Below, in pieces: positions 1-7,928 of a stretch of DNA of 64,000 nt. Position 1 is the stretch's first letter. Each line of letters begins with the position of its first letter. Origin of the DNA: Myxococcales bacterium (GTDB taxonomy: Bacteria; Myxococcota; Myxococcia; Myxococcales; Anaeromyxobacteraceae); NCBI GenBank assembly GCA_021806645.1, contig JAJZQX010000005.1, positions 62,001-126,000 on the forward strand, given 5' to 3'. The position numbers and the translations under genes were made by a program. The notes under the pieces were generated by a model. It was not told the origin of the DNA and made no database searches. It saw only the letters and a program-made list of their open reading frames with translations.

Positions 1-1
1 C

Positions 2-145
2 CGCACGCTGCCGGGGGCGCAGCCGGTCGAGGAGGTGGCCCGGCTCGTCGCCGACGGCATGCGCACCGGCCGCGGCGATCTGTACACCCGCCCGGAAGGG
101 TTGGATCGCGTGCTCGAGCACCTGCGGGGGCTGGCGGCACCCTAG
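2..145 (+). CDS. C-terminal fragment, possible short-chain dehydrogenase
   Basis: An open frame runs in from the left edge and ends at TAG 143-145, leaving 47 residues. The tail (EEVARLVADGMRTGR, then DLYTRPEG) resembles the last helix region of short-chain dehydrogenases/reductases, where an 'EEVA..i..gi..gr' segment follows the substrate loop. The Rossmann fold and the catalytic Tyr/Lys lie outside the window, so the family is only a guess. A 7-bp GC hairpin at 186-205 (arms CTCCGCG/CGCGGAG) lies just downstream and could help end its transcript, although no T-run follows. Confidence 0.4.
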   Translation, partial: RTLPGAQPVEEVARLVADGMRTGRGDLYTRPEGLDRVLEHLRGLAAP

Positions 146-466
146 TTCCGCTCCGCGGAAGTCCTGGACCAGTGGCTCAAGCCTGCTCCGCGGCACTTCG
201 CGGAGAGGGGCGGATCGGGCGTCCCGGATTGATTTCCGTCAATCGCCCCTCGGTCACGGGTGGGCCGAGCTACTCACAGAGCCGTTGTCCCCTGTTCACG
301 GGTCAGCCCGGAACCCTTGAGGGATATGGCGGGCGGTCGCAATAAAAACACATGATTCCCGCGCCAGAGCGACTTCCTGGCGACGCGGCCAACGGATGGA
401 TTCATTCACTGAGGGGAACACACACACCGGCTACACTGTAGGTTTATTGTTTTTTGGGGGGGTACC
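146..466. other. Intergenic region upstream of the multicopper oxidase
   Basis: About 320 bp without a convincing gene. It holds two small GC hairpins just after the preceding stop (146-160, arms TTCCGC/GCGGAA; 186-205, arms CTCCGCG/CGCGGAG), an FNR-like palindrome at 229-242, and an A/T-richer stretch at about 340-352 and 440-455 directly ahead of the oxidase. A G-rich run at 456-462 sits before the ATG at 467 and may act as a ribosome-binding site. No clear -35/-10 pair was recognised. Confidence 0.6.
229..242. promoter_or_regulatory. CRP/FNR-family-like palindrome
   Basis: TTGATTTCCGTCAA has TTGA and TCAA half sites in the spacing of FNR/CRP-family operators; with flanking bases it reads ATTGA-N6-TCAAT. 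The inner bases are not symmetrical, so it is weaker than the site before actA (39009-39022). It lies about 225 bp upstream of the multicopper oxidase start. The distance is long for direct activation unless the transcription start is far upstream. Function is inferred only from the pattern. Confidence 0.3.
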
Positions 467-2779
467 ATGTCGATTCGATCGAAGAGGCACACGCTGCTGG
501 TCCTGCTGGGTCTGCTGGCGCCGATCACACCCGCCTGGCCCCAGGCTCCGCTCAAGGGGAGCCCACAGGTCCCGCTCCCGGGAAGCGCCATTCCGCAGTT
601 CGTCCAACCCCTGCCCAGCCTCGATCTGCAGGGCGGCACCATCATGACCGTGCTGCCGCCCGCGGGCGCGGCCCAGCAGCGGGTCACGGTCCGGATGTGC
701 GAATTCCAGTCGAACATCCTCCCGCCCGGGACCATCGCGCCCGGGATGCCCAATCCATCCTGGGTCTGGGGCTACGTCACCGGGGCGACGTGCCCGGATC
801 CGGCCACACCGCGGGACACCTACATCGGACCGATCATCGTCGCCCGGCGCGGCCTGCCCACCGAGGTGACCTACGTGAACGACCTCGGGACCTCCCGTGG
901 GACCAACGTCCTCGCCTACAAGTACGGCACCGACCAGACCCTGCACTGGGCGGACCCGCTCAACGACGAGGCCAACGACTGCATGATGAAGACGTCCATG
1001 TTCGGCGTGCTGCCACCGGGCGACCCCTGCACCGACAACTACGACGGTCCGATCGCCGCGACTACTCACCTCCACGGCGGCGAGGTGCCGCCCGCCATCG
1101 ACGGCTCGCCCGACTCCTGGTTCACCAGCGACGGCCTGCACCAGGGGCACAAGTACTATTCGAGGAACGTCGAGGGCCTCCCCGGCAACGCCGCGGTCTA
1201 CACCTACCCCAACTCCCAGGAGGCCTCGCCGGCCTGGTTCCACGACCACACCCTCGGCGCCACCCGTCTCAACGTCTACGCGGGGCTGGCCGGCGGCTAC
1301 TTCGTCACCGATCCCGCGCTCAGCCTGCCGGCCAACCTCCACTCCGTCGGCGAGGTGGTCCCGGTGGTCATCCAGGACCGCCAGTTCGACGGCAACGGCC
1401 AGCTCTTCTTCCAGGCCGGGCAAGCCGGCGGCGTGCTCTGGACGCCCACGGCCGACCACCCGTACTGGACGCCCGAGTTCGTCGGCGACGCCATCGTCGT
1501 CAACGGAAAGGCCTGGCCGTACCTGAACGTCCAGCCGAGGCGCTACCGCTTCCTCTTCCTCAACGGCTCCAACGCCCGGACCTACGAGCTCGGCCTCCAG
1601 GACCAGGCCACCGGCGCGGTGGGTCCGAAGCTGTGGGTCATCGGCAACGACGGCGGCTACCTGGACGCGCCGGTCGCGCTCGACCCGGCCGCGGGCCAGA
1701 AGCTGGTGATGATGCCAGGAGAGCGTTACGAGGTCATCATCGACTTCGCCGCCCATCCGGGCGCGAACCTGATCCTGAAGAACACCGGCCGCACGCCCTA
1801 CCCCTTTGGCGGCCCACCGCAGGGCGCCACGCTCGGCCGGATCATGCAGTTCCGGGTCGCACCGGGCCCCGCGGCCGACGCGAGCTACGATCCGGCCCTG
1901 GGGACGCCGCTCCGCACCGGCTCGCAGACCATGCCACGTCTCGCCGACCCGGTGACCGGGACGGCGCTGGTGACCCCGGCCCTGGTGCGCCAGCTCACGC
2001 TCAACGAGGTCATGGGGATGGCCGCGATGGTCACCAGCCCGGTCACCGGCGCGATCACCTCTTACCCGGGCGGCCCGCTCGAGATCCTGGTGAACAACAC
2101 CACCTGGTCCGGCGTCGCCCCCATGGTGACGCCGAGGACCGACTTCTCTCCCGTCCTGGTGAACGGCCAGACGACCTGGTTCTCGGAGCTCCCGGCGGAG
2201 GGCTCGACCGAGCTGTGGGAGATCGTCAACCTCACCGCCGATGCCCATCCCATGCACCTGCACCTCGTCCAGTTCCAGGTGCTCAACCGCCAGGGCTTCG
2301 CCACCAACAAGTACGCGAAGGCCTATGCCACCGCGTTCCCCGTGGTGCCCGAGATCATGGGCTGCCTCGGTGGCGTGTTCTGTCCCGGCTACGGTCCACC
2401 CCTCCCGTACGACTCCGGGCTGACCAGGGCGCTGGGCGCCTCCCGGGTGCCGCTGCTGGGCGGCAACCCCGACATCGTGCCGTACCTGCAAGGGCCGGTG
2501 CTCCCGCCCAGGCCCCAGGAGTCGGGCTGGAAGGACACGGTGATGACGCCTCCCGGGTCCGTCACCAGGCTGCTGGTCCGCTGGGCGCCCACCAGCGCCC
2601 CCATCGCGGCCACGGGGGCGGCGCTCGCCTTCCCCTTCGATCCGTACATGAACGGCGACTTCAACTACGTCTGGCACTGCCACATCATCGACCACGAGGA
2701 CAACGAGATGATGCGGCCGTACCTGGTGCTCCCGATGGCGGGAGCGGCACGCTCCTTCGTCCAGGGGACGAGCTTCTAG
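467..2779 (+). CDS. Secreted multicopper oxidase
   Basis: 770 residues with an N-terminal signal peptide (basic MSIRSKRH, hydrophobic core, cleavage near residues 24-26). All four copper-ligand motifs of three-domain multicopper oxidases are present: HLH at 201-203, HDH at 259-261, HPMHLH at 594-599 and HCHIIDH at 737-743 followed by Met748, the axial position of the type 1 copper. It should therefore bind T1 plus a T2/T3 trinuclear centre and reduce O2 to water with a one-electron donor outside the cytoplasm. It is longer than the usual 450-550 residues of CotA/bilirubin-oxidase relatives, with long insertions between motifs. The physiological donor (phenolics, Mn(II), Fe(II), Cu(I)) cannot be read from the sequence. 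It is monocistronic, with a GC hairpin directly after the stop. Confidence 0.9.
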   Translation: MSIRSKRHTLLVLLGLLAPITPAWPQAPLKGSPQVPLPGSAIPQFVQPLPSLDLQGGTIMTVLPPAGAAQQRVTVRMCEFQSNILPPGTIAPGMPNPSWVWGYVTGATCPDPATPRDTYIGPIIVARRGLPTEVTYVNDLGTSRGTNVLAYKYGTDQTLHWADPLNDEANDCMMKTSMFGVLPPGDPCTDNYDGPIAATTHLHGGEVPPAIDGSPDSWFTSDGLHQGHKYYSRNVEGLPGNAAVYTYPNSQEASPAWFHDHTLGATRLNVYAGLAGGYFVTDPALSLPANLHSVGEVVPVVIQDRQFDGNGQLFFQAGQAGGVLWTPTADHPYWTPEFVGDAIVVNGKAWPYLNVQPRRYRFLFLNGSNARTYELGLQDQATGAVGPKLWVIGNDGGYLDAPVALDPAAGQKLVMMPGERYEVIIDFAAHPGANLILKNTGRTPYPFGGPPQGATLGRIMQFRVAPGPAADASYDPALGTPLRTGSQTMPRLADPVTGTALVTPALVRQLTLNEVMGMAAMVTSPVTGAITSYPGGPLEILVNNTTWSGVAPMVTPRTDFSPVLVNGQTTWFSELPAEGSTELWEIVNLTADAHPMHLHLVQFQVLNRQGFATNKYAKAYATAFPVVPEIMGCLGGVFCPGYGPPLPYDSGLTRALGASRVPLLGGNPDIVPYLQGPVLPPRPQESGWKDTVMTPPGSVTRLLVRWAPTSAPIAATGAALAFPFDPYMNGDFNYVWHCHIIDHEDNEMMRPYLVLPMAGAARSFVQGTSF

Positions 2780-2806
2780 GCGCGCCGGAGTCCAGGTGGT
2801 GAGGTG

Positions 2807-2833
2807 CGGGCCCGGCCGTGATGGCCGGGCCCG
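2807..2833. terminator. Strong hairpin between convergent genes
   Basis: Perfect 11-bp stem (CGGGCCCGGCC, loop GTGAT, GGCCGGGCCCG) 27 bp after the multicopper oxidase stop and 18 bp before the end of the opposing glycosyltransferase gene. No long T-run follows on either side, but its position and strength fit a shared terminator. Confidence 0.6.
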
Positions 2834-2851
2834 TGTCGTCTGGTGGACCCT

Positions 2852-4288
2852 TCAGGGACTGGAGCCGGACGGACGTGTCGCCCGCAGCCAGAAGCGATAG
2901 CGGCGCACCAGCCGATCACCGTCTCGCGCCTCGGCCCCGCCGGCCGGGGTGAGTGGGCCGAGCCGGGCCTCGAGCGCGGCCCGGTCCTCGCCCAGCCCGA
3001 CCACCTCCACCACCAGGAGCGGCCGGCCGCTCGCCAGCGGGTCGGGCGCATAGAGGCTGGCGCCGCACGGACGGGCTCCGGCGTAGGCCACCGGTATGCC
3101 TCCGGCCCAGCCGAGGTGGCCCAGCGCCATCCAGTGGGCGACCGCGATGGGCGCGCCCCCGGCCGCCGCGCGCGCCCCGTCGGCCCCCTCGCGCCAGCCT
3201 CGCAGCTCGTCGAGGGGGCTGCCCGGCAGCGGGACGACCCGTGTGATGAGCAGGAGCAGCGCGACCACCAGGGCGCCGCCCAGGGCCGCCCCGGTGACCA
3301 GGGCCGGGCGGAGCCAGCGGCTCCCGGCCATGGCGAGGAGCAGCGTCGCCGAGAGCCAGCCGGGGCCGGGCCAGTGTGGCAGCGCACCCGGGGTGAAAGT
3401 GGCGGCGGCGGTGAAGAAGAGGACCACCGGGAGCGCGGTGAAGGCCAGCACCCGCTCGACCGGCCCGGCCAGGAGCCCGCGCCAGGCCTCGCCGGCGGCC
3501 AGGACCAGGATCACCGGCGAGACGTAGGCCGCCTGCGCCCCGACCGAGCCGGCCAGCCGGAGGAGCGAGAAGCCGCCGCCCCTCAGGCCATGTTGGGCCT
3601 GGAAGGCGAGCGACGGCCAGCCCCGGGCCGCGTTCCAGGCGATGAAGGGGCTCGCGACCGCCAGCGCCGCGAGCACGCCGGCCCACGGCCACGGCGTGGC
3701 GAGGAGCGCCCGGCCCTGGCGGGAGGCGAGCAGGCCGGCCAGCACGCCCACCCCGAGCAGCCCGGCCGAGAGCTTGGAGAGGAGGCCGAGGCCGAGGAAG
3801 GCCCCGGCGGCCAGGAGCCAGCGCTGGTCGCGCGCCAGGGCCCGCTCCACCGACCAGAGAACGCCGACCCAGGCGAACGCCAGCGGCGCGTCGGGCGTCA
3901 TGAGCACCGTCCCGAGCGAGAACACGGGTATGGCCTGCAGGAGCAGCGCGATGGCCAGGCCGGCCCGCTCCCCGGCCCGGGCCCGCACCAGCGACGCTGC
4001 GAGGAGCGTGGTGAGCGCCTGGAGCGCGACGGCGGGGAGCCGCACCGCCGAGGCGTGATCGCCGAAGAGCCGGAGCGAGGCGGCCATGAGCCAGGCCACC
4101 GCCGGCGGGTGATCGAGGTAGCCGGGTTGAAGGTGGCGCGCCCAGTCCACGTAGTAGGCCTCGTCGCTGGTGAGCGGAACGGCGGCGGCCAGCCCGAGGC
4201 GGAGCAGGGCCCCGGCGGAGATGACGAGCGCGAGGAGCGGCCCACTCCGGCCCGGCGCCGTGGGTGGGGCGTCGCGAGTGGCGGTCAC
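2852..4288 (-). CDS. ArnT/GT39-like membrane glycosyltransferase
   Basis: 478 residues from a GTG start at 4288; an ATG at 4375 is in frame but adds a charged tail with no family resemblance and overlaps the region ahead of the divergent PAP2 gene. A first membrane helix is followed by an acidic pair in an extracytoplasmic loop (TSDEAYYVDWARHL) and the LDHPPAVAWLM motif, hallmarks of the polyprenol-phosphate-sugar transferases of the GT39/ArnT group. About ten further Leu/Ala-rich helices follow. The predicted job is transfer of a sugar from a lipid-phosphate donor to a lipid or protein at the outer face of the inner membrane; donor and acceptor are unknown. The neighbouring PAP2 phosphatase could recycle lipid phosphate but is divergently transcribed. 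Confidence 0.8.
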   Translation of the reverse strand: MTATRDAPPTAPGRSGPLLALVISAGALLRLGLAAAVPLTSDEAYYVDWARHLQPGYLDHPPAVAWLMAASLRLFGDHASAVRLPAVALQALTTLLAASLVRARAGERAGLAIALLLQAIPVFSLGTVLMTPDAPLAFAWVGVLWSVERALARDQRWLLAAGAFLGLGLLSKLSAGLLGVGVLAGLLASRQGRALLATPWPWAGVLAALAVASPFIAWNAARGWPSLAFQAQHGLRGGGFSLLRLAGSVGAQAAYVSPVILVLAAGEAWRGLLAGPVERVLAFTALPVVLFFTAAATFTPGALPHWPGPGWLSATLLLAMAGSRWLRPALVTGAALGGALVVALLLLITRVVPLPGSPLDELRGWREGADGARAAAGGAPIAVAHWMALGHLGWAGGIPVAYAGARPCGASLYAPDPLASGRPLLVVEVVGLGEDRAALEARLGPLTPAGGAEARDGDRLVRRYRFWLRATRPSGSSP

Positions 4289-4419
4289 GCCGCCACCGTG
4301 GCGCCAGGAATGGCACCGCGGTGTGTGCTTCCGGTGACGAGGCCGTGAATTCGGCTGGCGTCGCGGGTCCGTCACCTGGCGGAGCCGGGGCCGCCGCGCC
4401 AGGTCGCCAGGGTGCTCGC

Positions 4420-5028
4420 ATGCCCGCGCTCTACGCCCTCGACCCGTTCCTGCTCGTCCAGGCCGCCCTGGCGTCGCCCTGGTTGGACCTCCCCATGGCC
4501 CTGCTGACCACGGCCTGCGAGGGCTGGTCGATGGCGGTCATCGGCATCGCGCTGATCTTGGTGATGGAGCGGGGCCTGGAGCGGAGCATCCGGTCCGCCT
4601 TCCCTGTGCTGCTCTCGCTCCTCGCCTCGGGGCTGGTGGTGCAGCTGGTGAAGCGGCTGGTGCACCTGCCGCGGCCGCTCACGGTCCTCGGCGCCGCCCG
4701 GGTCCACCTGGTCCTCGAGCCGCTCGGCCAGCTCTCCTTCCCGAGCGGTCACGCCGCCGCCGTGGCCGCGCTGGCCATGGCGCTCACCATCCGGTACGGG
4801 CGGCGGGTCGGGTGGGTCTGGGTGCTCGCCTTCCTGGGCGGGCTCTCGCGTGTCTACGTGGGGGCCCACTGGGTCACCGACGTGGCGGCCGGCTGGTCGG
4901 TCGGCCTGGCCTGCGGGCTCGCGGTGGCGCTCCTGCTCCGCGCGCGCGCCTCGCAGGGTACTAACGTCCCGCTCGCCCCGCGCCGCACCGCCTCTCGCAC
5001 GGTCCGCTCCGCCACCGAAGCGGCCTGA
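4420..5028 (+). CDS. PAP2-family membrane phosphatase
   Basis: 202 residues starting at ATG 4420 (MPALYALDPF); the longer in-frame extension upstream is low-complexity and unlikely. The three PAP2 signature motifs are visible: KRLVHLPRP (KX6RP), PSGH, and SRVYVGAHWVTD (SRX5HX3D), separated by about five hydrophobic helices. Family members remove phosphate from undecaprenyl diphosphate, phosphatidic acid or related lipids at the periplasmic face. The last 25 residues are basic and Thr/Ser-rich and probably cytoplasmic. It is transcribed divergently from the GT39-like transferase; no operon partner survives downstream because the next gene is broken. Confidence 0.85.
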   Translation: MPALYALDPFLLVQAALASPWLDLPMALLTTACEGWSMAVIGIALILVMERGLERSIRSAFPVLLSLLASGLVVQLVKRLVHLPRPLTVLGAARVHLVLEPLGQLSFPSGHAAAVAALAMALTIRYGRRVGWVWVLAFLGGLSRVYVGAHWVTDVAAGWSVGLACGLAVALLLRARASQGTNVPLAPRRTASRTVRSATEAA

Positions 5029-5161
5029 GCGTCCCGGGTGCTCGTCACCTCGACCGCGGAACGCGGTTCGCGCTGGCCGGGGCCTGGCCCTGGCGTCCTG
5101 GCCCCTTTCGTCTGGTGACTCCCCGGGCGATGATGGTGCGCGGACCAACGGATCCCTGCCG

Positions 5162-5462
5162 ATGACCGTGACCAGACCCGGAGGCGCCCTGGTCCCTGCC
5201 TGGCTCGAGGCCGCCGGCGCGCTTCTCCGGCGCCGCCCCGCGGACAGCGCCGCCCTGGTCGCCGCGCTGGCCTTCCTGAACACCCTCCCGAACCAACCGG
5301 TCCTCGACGACGGCTGGGCCGTGCTCGACAACCCGCTGGTGCGCCGGCTCGACCTCGCCCAGACCTTCCGCGCCGAGTACGGCGCCGGCGGCGCGACGGT
5401 GGCGGGGGTCTACCGGCCCATCGCGACCCTGACCTGGGCGCTCCAGTACGCCCTCCACGGCC
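5162..5462 (+). pseudogene. N-terminal remnant of a TMTC-like membrane/TPR protein
   Basis: From ATG 5162 about 100 codons read as the N-terminus of a multi-membrane-spanning TMTC/TPR-type protein: a short cytoplasmic tail, a first helix (ALVAALAFLNTLPN), then VLDDGWAVLDNPLV and GVYRPIATLTWALQY, which match the 'DD...i..N' and 'YRPl..lt' segments of that family. Similarity stops at LHGL, exactly where an IS3-type sequence begins (about 5463). The frame then ends at TAG 5549-5551. A TPR-like piece beyond the IS remnant, in the same reading frame, is probably the lost C-terminus. The gene is broken. Confidence 0.6.
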
Positions 5463-5622
5463 TGGCCTTGCCACGATCCAGTGGACATCGAGGTTATGCC
5501 GCCGAGGCGCGTGAGCGCCAGTTGAATTCGGTCTCGTTGGGGCTGCGGTAGTCGTTCTTGGAGTGAAGCCTCCTTGCTTTGTAGTAGCTCTCGATGAAGG
5601 CGAACATCTCGGCCTCCCCGTC
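5463..5622 (-). mobile_element. IS3-family insertion sequence remnant (transposase C-terminus and one end)
   Basis: On the minus strand about 40 codons ending at TAA 5494-5496 read EAEMFAFIESYYKARRLHS followed by NDYRSPNETEF. This is the C-terminal end of an IS3-family OrfB integrase ('f.yIE.fYN.rR.Hs.lgyrSP.e.e'), downstream of the third catalytic residue. Beyond its stop, the plus strand TGGCCTTGCCACGATCCAGT (from 5463) looks like an IS3-type terminal inverted repeat with the TG dinucleotide at the edge. The rest of the transposase and the other end are gone: the homology ends near 5622, where TPR-like coding sequence on the other strand starts. It is a dead remnant left after a deletion. 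Confidence 0.65.
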
Positions 5623-5911
5623 CATCGCCCTTCTCCAGGCCGGGAAGGTCCTCGCCAGGCTGAACCGCTTGCCCGAGGCGCGCGACAAGCTCGGCCGCGC
5701 GGCGGCGTGCGGGTCGGCGGAGGTTCGTGGTCTTGCCGAACGTTCACGAACGCTTACCGGCGCTCGGGGAGCGCAACCCCCGCCCGAAACCCCGGCATCT
5801 TGCGGCGGTGTCCCCTGGGCACGGCACGTGCACGAGTTGATCGCCGGCAAGTCCTCCCGAGCCTTCAGAACGGGACGCCTTCGCCAAGGCCGCACGAGGA
5901 GTCAACCATGA
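5615..5911 (+). pseudogene. TPR C-terminal remnant of the interrupted gene
   Basis: On the plus strand, codons from about 5624 read ALLQAGKVLARLNRLPEAR and then DKLGRAAACGSAEVRGLAERS, a tetratricopeptide repeat pattern (G.vL.rL.R..EA...l..A). It has no own start or ribosome site and directly abuts the IS3 remnant, in the same frame as the TMTC-like N-terminal fragment (5162-5462). The simplest reading is that both pieces belonged to one membrane-TPR gene whose middle was lost through an IS-associated deletion. The frame runs to TGA 5909-5911, overlapping the next start codon; sequence past about 5780 shows no repeat and may be non-coding. Confidence 0.45.
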
Positions 5912-6696
5912 ATCGGAACCTGTTCGCGAAGTCGAAGTTCTCGTTGCTCATCACCTCGGGGGCCGCCCTGCTGCTCTCTCTCACCGCCTGCGGAAGTTCG
6001 GGCACCGTCCCCGGCGGCAATGGCGGCTCGGGTCCCGTGGGTCTCGGGGCGGCCGGCACCTTCGTCATCCTCGCCAAGACCGCGGTCAGCTCGGTCCCGG
6101 ACTCCATCGTCACCGGGGACGTCGGGATCAGCCCCAACGCGGCCACCTCCATCTCGGGCTTCGCGTTGATCAAGGATGCCACCAACGTGTTCGCCACCTC
6201 GGCGCAGGTGACCGGGAAGGTCTACGCGTCCGACTACGCGCCGCCCACGCCCGCCAACCTGACCACGGCCATCCTCAACATGCAGAACGCCTTCACCGAC
6301 GCCGCGGGGCGCGCCGCCGGGTACACCGAGCTCTACGCCGGCAACATCGGTGGCAAGACCCTGACCGCCGGCGTCTACAAGTGGGGCACCGACCTGCTCA
6401 TCCCCACCGACGTCACCCTCTCCGGAAGCGCGACCGACGTCTGGATCTTCCAGGTCGCCCAGAAACTCACCGTGAGCAACGCCGTGAAGGTCAACCTGAT
6501 CGGCGGGGCCCTGGCCAAGAACATCTTCTGGCAGGTCTCCGGTGCCGTGACGCTCGGCACGACGTCGACCTTCGAGGGGGTCGTCCTCGGACAGACGGCG
6601 ATCACGGCGCAGACGGGCGCCATCGTCCACGGCAGGCTGCTGGCGCAGTCCGCGGTCACCATCGACCATGCCACGGTGACCGCTCCCGGCCTCTAG
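5908..6696 (+). CDS. Ice-binding-like (DUF3494) lipoprotein
   Basis: 262 residues from ATG 5908, preceded by AGGAG six bases upstream. The N-terminus is a lipoprotein signal with lipobox LTAC, lipidated Cys28. A Gly/Ser/Pro linker leads into a single domain with the DUF3494 pattern: LGAAGTFVILAKTAVS, VPDSIVTGDVGISP, TAGVYKWGTDLLIPTDVTLSG, VWIFQVAQKL, FWQVSGAVTLGTTSTFEG and a final GRLLAQSAVTIDHATVT. The fold is a right-handed beta-solenoid; characterised members bind ice or act as adhesion-like surface proteins. Here it should sit on the outer membrane or face the periplasm. It has no other domains, stands alone between an IS remnant and a strong terminator, and could be acquired by transfer. 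Ice binding itself is not proven by the family match. Confidence 0.85.
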   Translation: MNRNLFAKSKFSLLITSGAALLLSLTACGSSGTVPGGNGGSGPVGLGAAGTFVILAKTAVSSVPDSIVTGDVGISPNAATSISGFALIKDATNVFATSAQVTGKVYASDYAPPTPANLTTAILNMQNAFTDAAGRAAGYTELYAGNIGGKTLTAGVYKWGTDLLIPTDVTLSGSATDVWIFQVAQKLTVSNAVKVNLIGGALAKNIFWQVSGAVTLGTTSTFEGVVLGQTAITAQTGAIVHGRLLAQSAVTIDHATVTAPGL

Positions 6697-6730
6697 CCGG
6701 TCGCGCAGCCATTCACCATCGCGAGTCATG

Positions 6731-6756
6731 ACGGGGCCCCGCAGCCGGGGCCCCGT
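6731..6756 (+). terminator. Rho-independent terminator of the ice-binding-like gene
   Basis: Perfect 10-bp stem (ACGGGGCCCC / GGGGCCCCGT) with a 6-base loop, followed by TTCTTC, 35 bp after the stop codon. Confidence 0.75.
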
Positions 6757-6890
6757 TTCTTCGTGGGCCCCCCACCAGCGGCTCTTCGGTGATCATCCCA
6801 AGGAGGGCCCGGAGGCTATCTATTGGGGCCCAACAGGAACAGGGTGCCGGTATCGGCCGTCACGACGACGGGCCGGGAGCCGCGCTCCAC

Positions 6891-7802
6891 ATGATCAGTC
6901 CCATAGACATCCTCAACGGCAAGATCTTGATCGTCGACGATCGGGCGGTCAACGTCGCGCTGCTCGAGCAGGTGCTGCGCGGTGCCGGCTACGTGTCCAT
7001 CGCCTCCACCACGGATTCGAGCAAGGTCTGTGAACTCCACCTCCTCAACCGCTACGACCTGATCCTGCTCGACCTCCAGATGCCCGGCATGGACGGGTTC
7101 CAGGTGATGGAGAACCTGAAGGAGCTGGAGACGGGCGGCTACCTTCCCGTCCTGGTGGTGACCGCCCTGCCGGCGCACAAGCTGCGGGCGCTGCGGGCCG
7201 GGGCGAGGGACTTCGTCAGCAAGCCCATCGACGTCGCCGAGGTGCTGATCCGAGTCCACAACATGCTCGAGGTCCGGCTGCTGCACCTGGAGACCAAGCG
7301 GCTCTACGACCGTGTCGTGTCGGAGCAGCAGGTCTCGGAGCGGCTGCTCCTCAACGTGCTCCCACCGTCGATCGCCGAGCGGCTCAAGGCGCGGCCGGAG
7401 GTCCAGGCCGCCGGCGCCAGGCCGCTGGTCGCCGAGAGCTACGCCGAGGTGACCATGCTCTTCTCGGACCTGGTCGAGTTCACCAGGTTCTCGGAGGGCG
7501 CCGACGTCGAGGTGCTGACGGGCGTCCTCGACGACATCTCCACCCGCTTCGACACCTTCGCCGGCGCCCCGCGTCGCCGGAGGAGCGAGACCGTCGGCGA
7601 CGCCTACCTGGCCGCCTTGGGGCTGAGCGACCCGGTCGCGCTTCACACCATCCAGGCGGCGCACAAGGCGCTGGACCTGATCGAGGCCATGGACCGCTTC
7701 AACGGGCACAGCCGCTACAAGCTGAAGGTGCGCATCGGCATCGACACCCGCGCGGTGAAGGCCGGCGCCGTCGTCAAGCGCGAACTCCACCACGACCTGT
7801 AG
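6891..7802 (+). CDS. Receiver - class III nucleotide cyclase protein, truncated cyclase domain
   Basis: 303 residues from ATG 6891. Residues about 10-130 are a response-regulator receiver: KILIVDDRAVN, phospho-Asp in LILLDLQMPGMDG, Thr in VVTAL and Lys in VSKP. A coiled-coil linker ending in LLNVLPPSIAERL, typical of cyclases, leads into a class III cyclase domain with the first metal Asp (MLFSDLVEFT) and second Asp (TVGDAYLA). The domain stops at ELHHDL where family members continue with 'DLWGD.VN.A.RM', so the transition-state Asn and Arg are missing. The substrate-recognition stretch is also odd (APRRRRSET where 'GVEKVET' is usual). Catalysis is therefore unlikely as it stands; it may be a pseudoenzyme or a recently broken gene. 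Start choice could be the upstream in-frame ATG 6789. Confidence 0.7.
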   Translation: MISPIDILNGKILIVDDRAVNVALLEQVLRGAGYVSIASTTDSSKVCELHLLNRYDLILLDLQMPGMDGFQVMENLKELETGGYLPVLVVTALPAHKLRALRAGARDFVSKPIDVAEVLIRVHNMLEVRLLHLETKRLYDRVVSEQQVSERLLLNVLPPSIAERLKARPEVQAAGARPLVAESYAEVTMLFSDLVEFTRFSEGADVEVLTGVLDDISTRFDTFAGAPRRRRSETVGDAYLAALGLSDPVALHTIQAAHKALDLIEAMDRFNGHSRYKLKVRIGIDTRAVKAGAVVKRELHHDL

Positions 7803-7928
7803 CGAAGCCGTGCCATGAACGCGGGGCTTCGCGCCCGCCCCGGTCCACGTATGGTCGCCCCCGACCCGAAGGATCCGTCTCCGGTTGCGCTCTGGTGGTG
7901 GCGCTCGCTTTCGAAAGGCGCTCGAGCC

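Noticed and set aside
431-2695. 754-codon open frame antisense to the multicopper oxidase
   Set aside because: Low-complexity Gly/Val/Arg/Glu translation typical of the antisense of high-GC genes; the opposite strand has full family motifs.
4289-4375. ATG 4375 as the start of the ArnT-like gene
   Set aside because: Adds a basic, non-homologous tail and reaches toward the divergent gene; GTG 4288 gives the family N-terminus.
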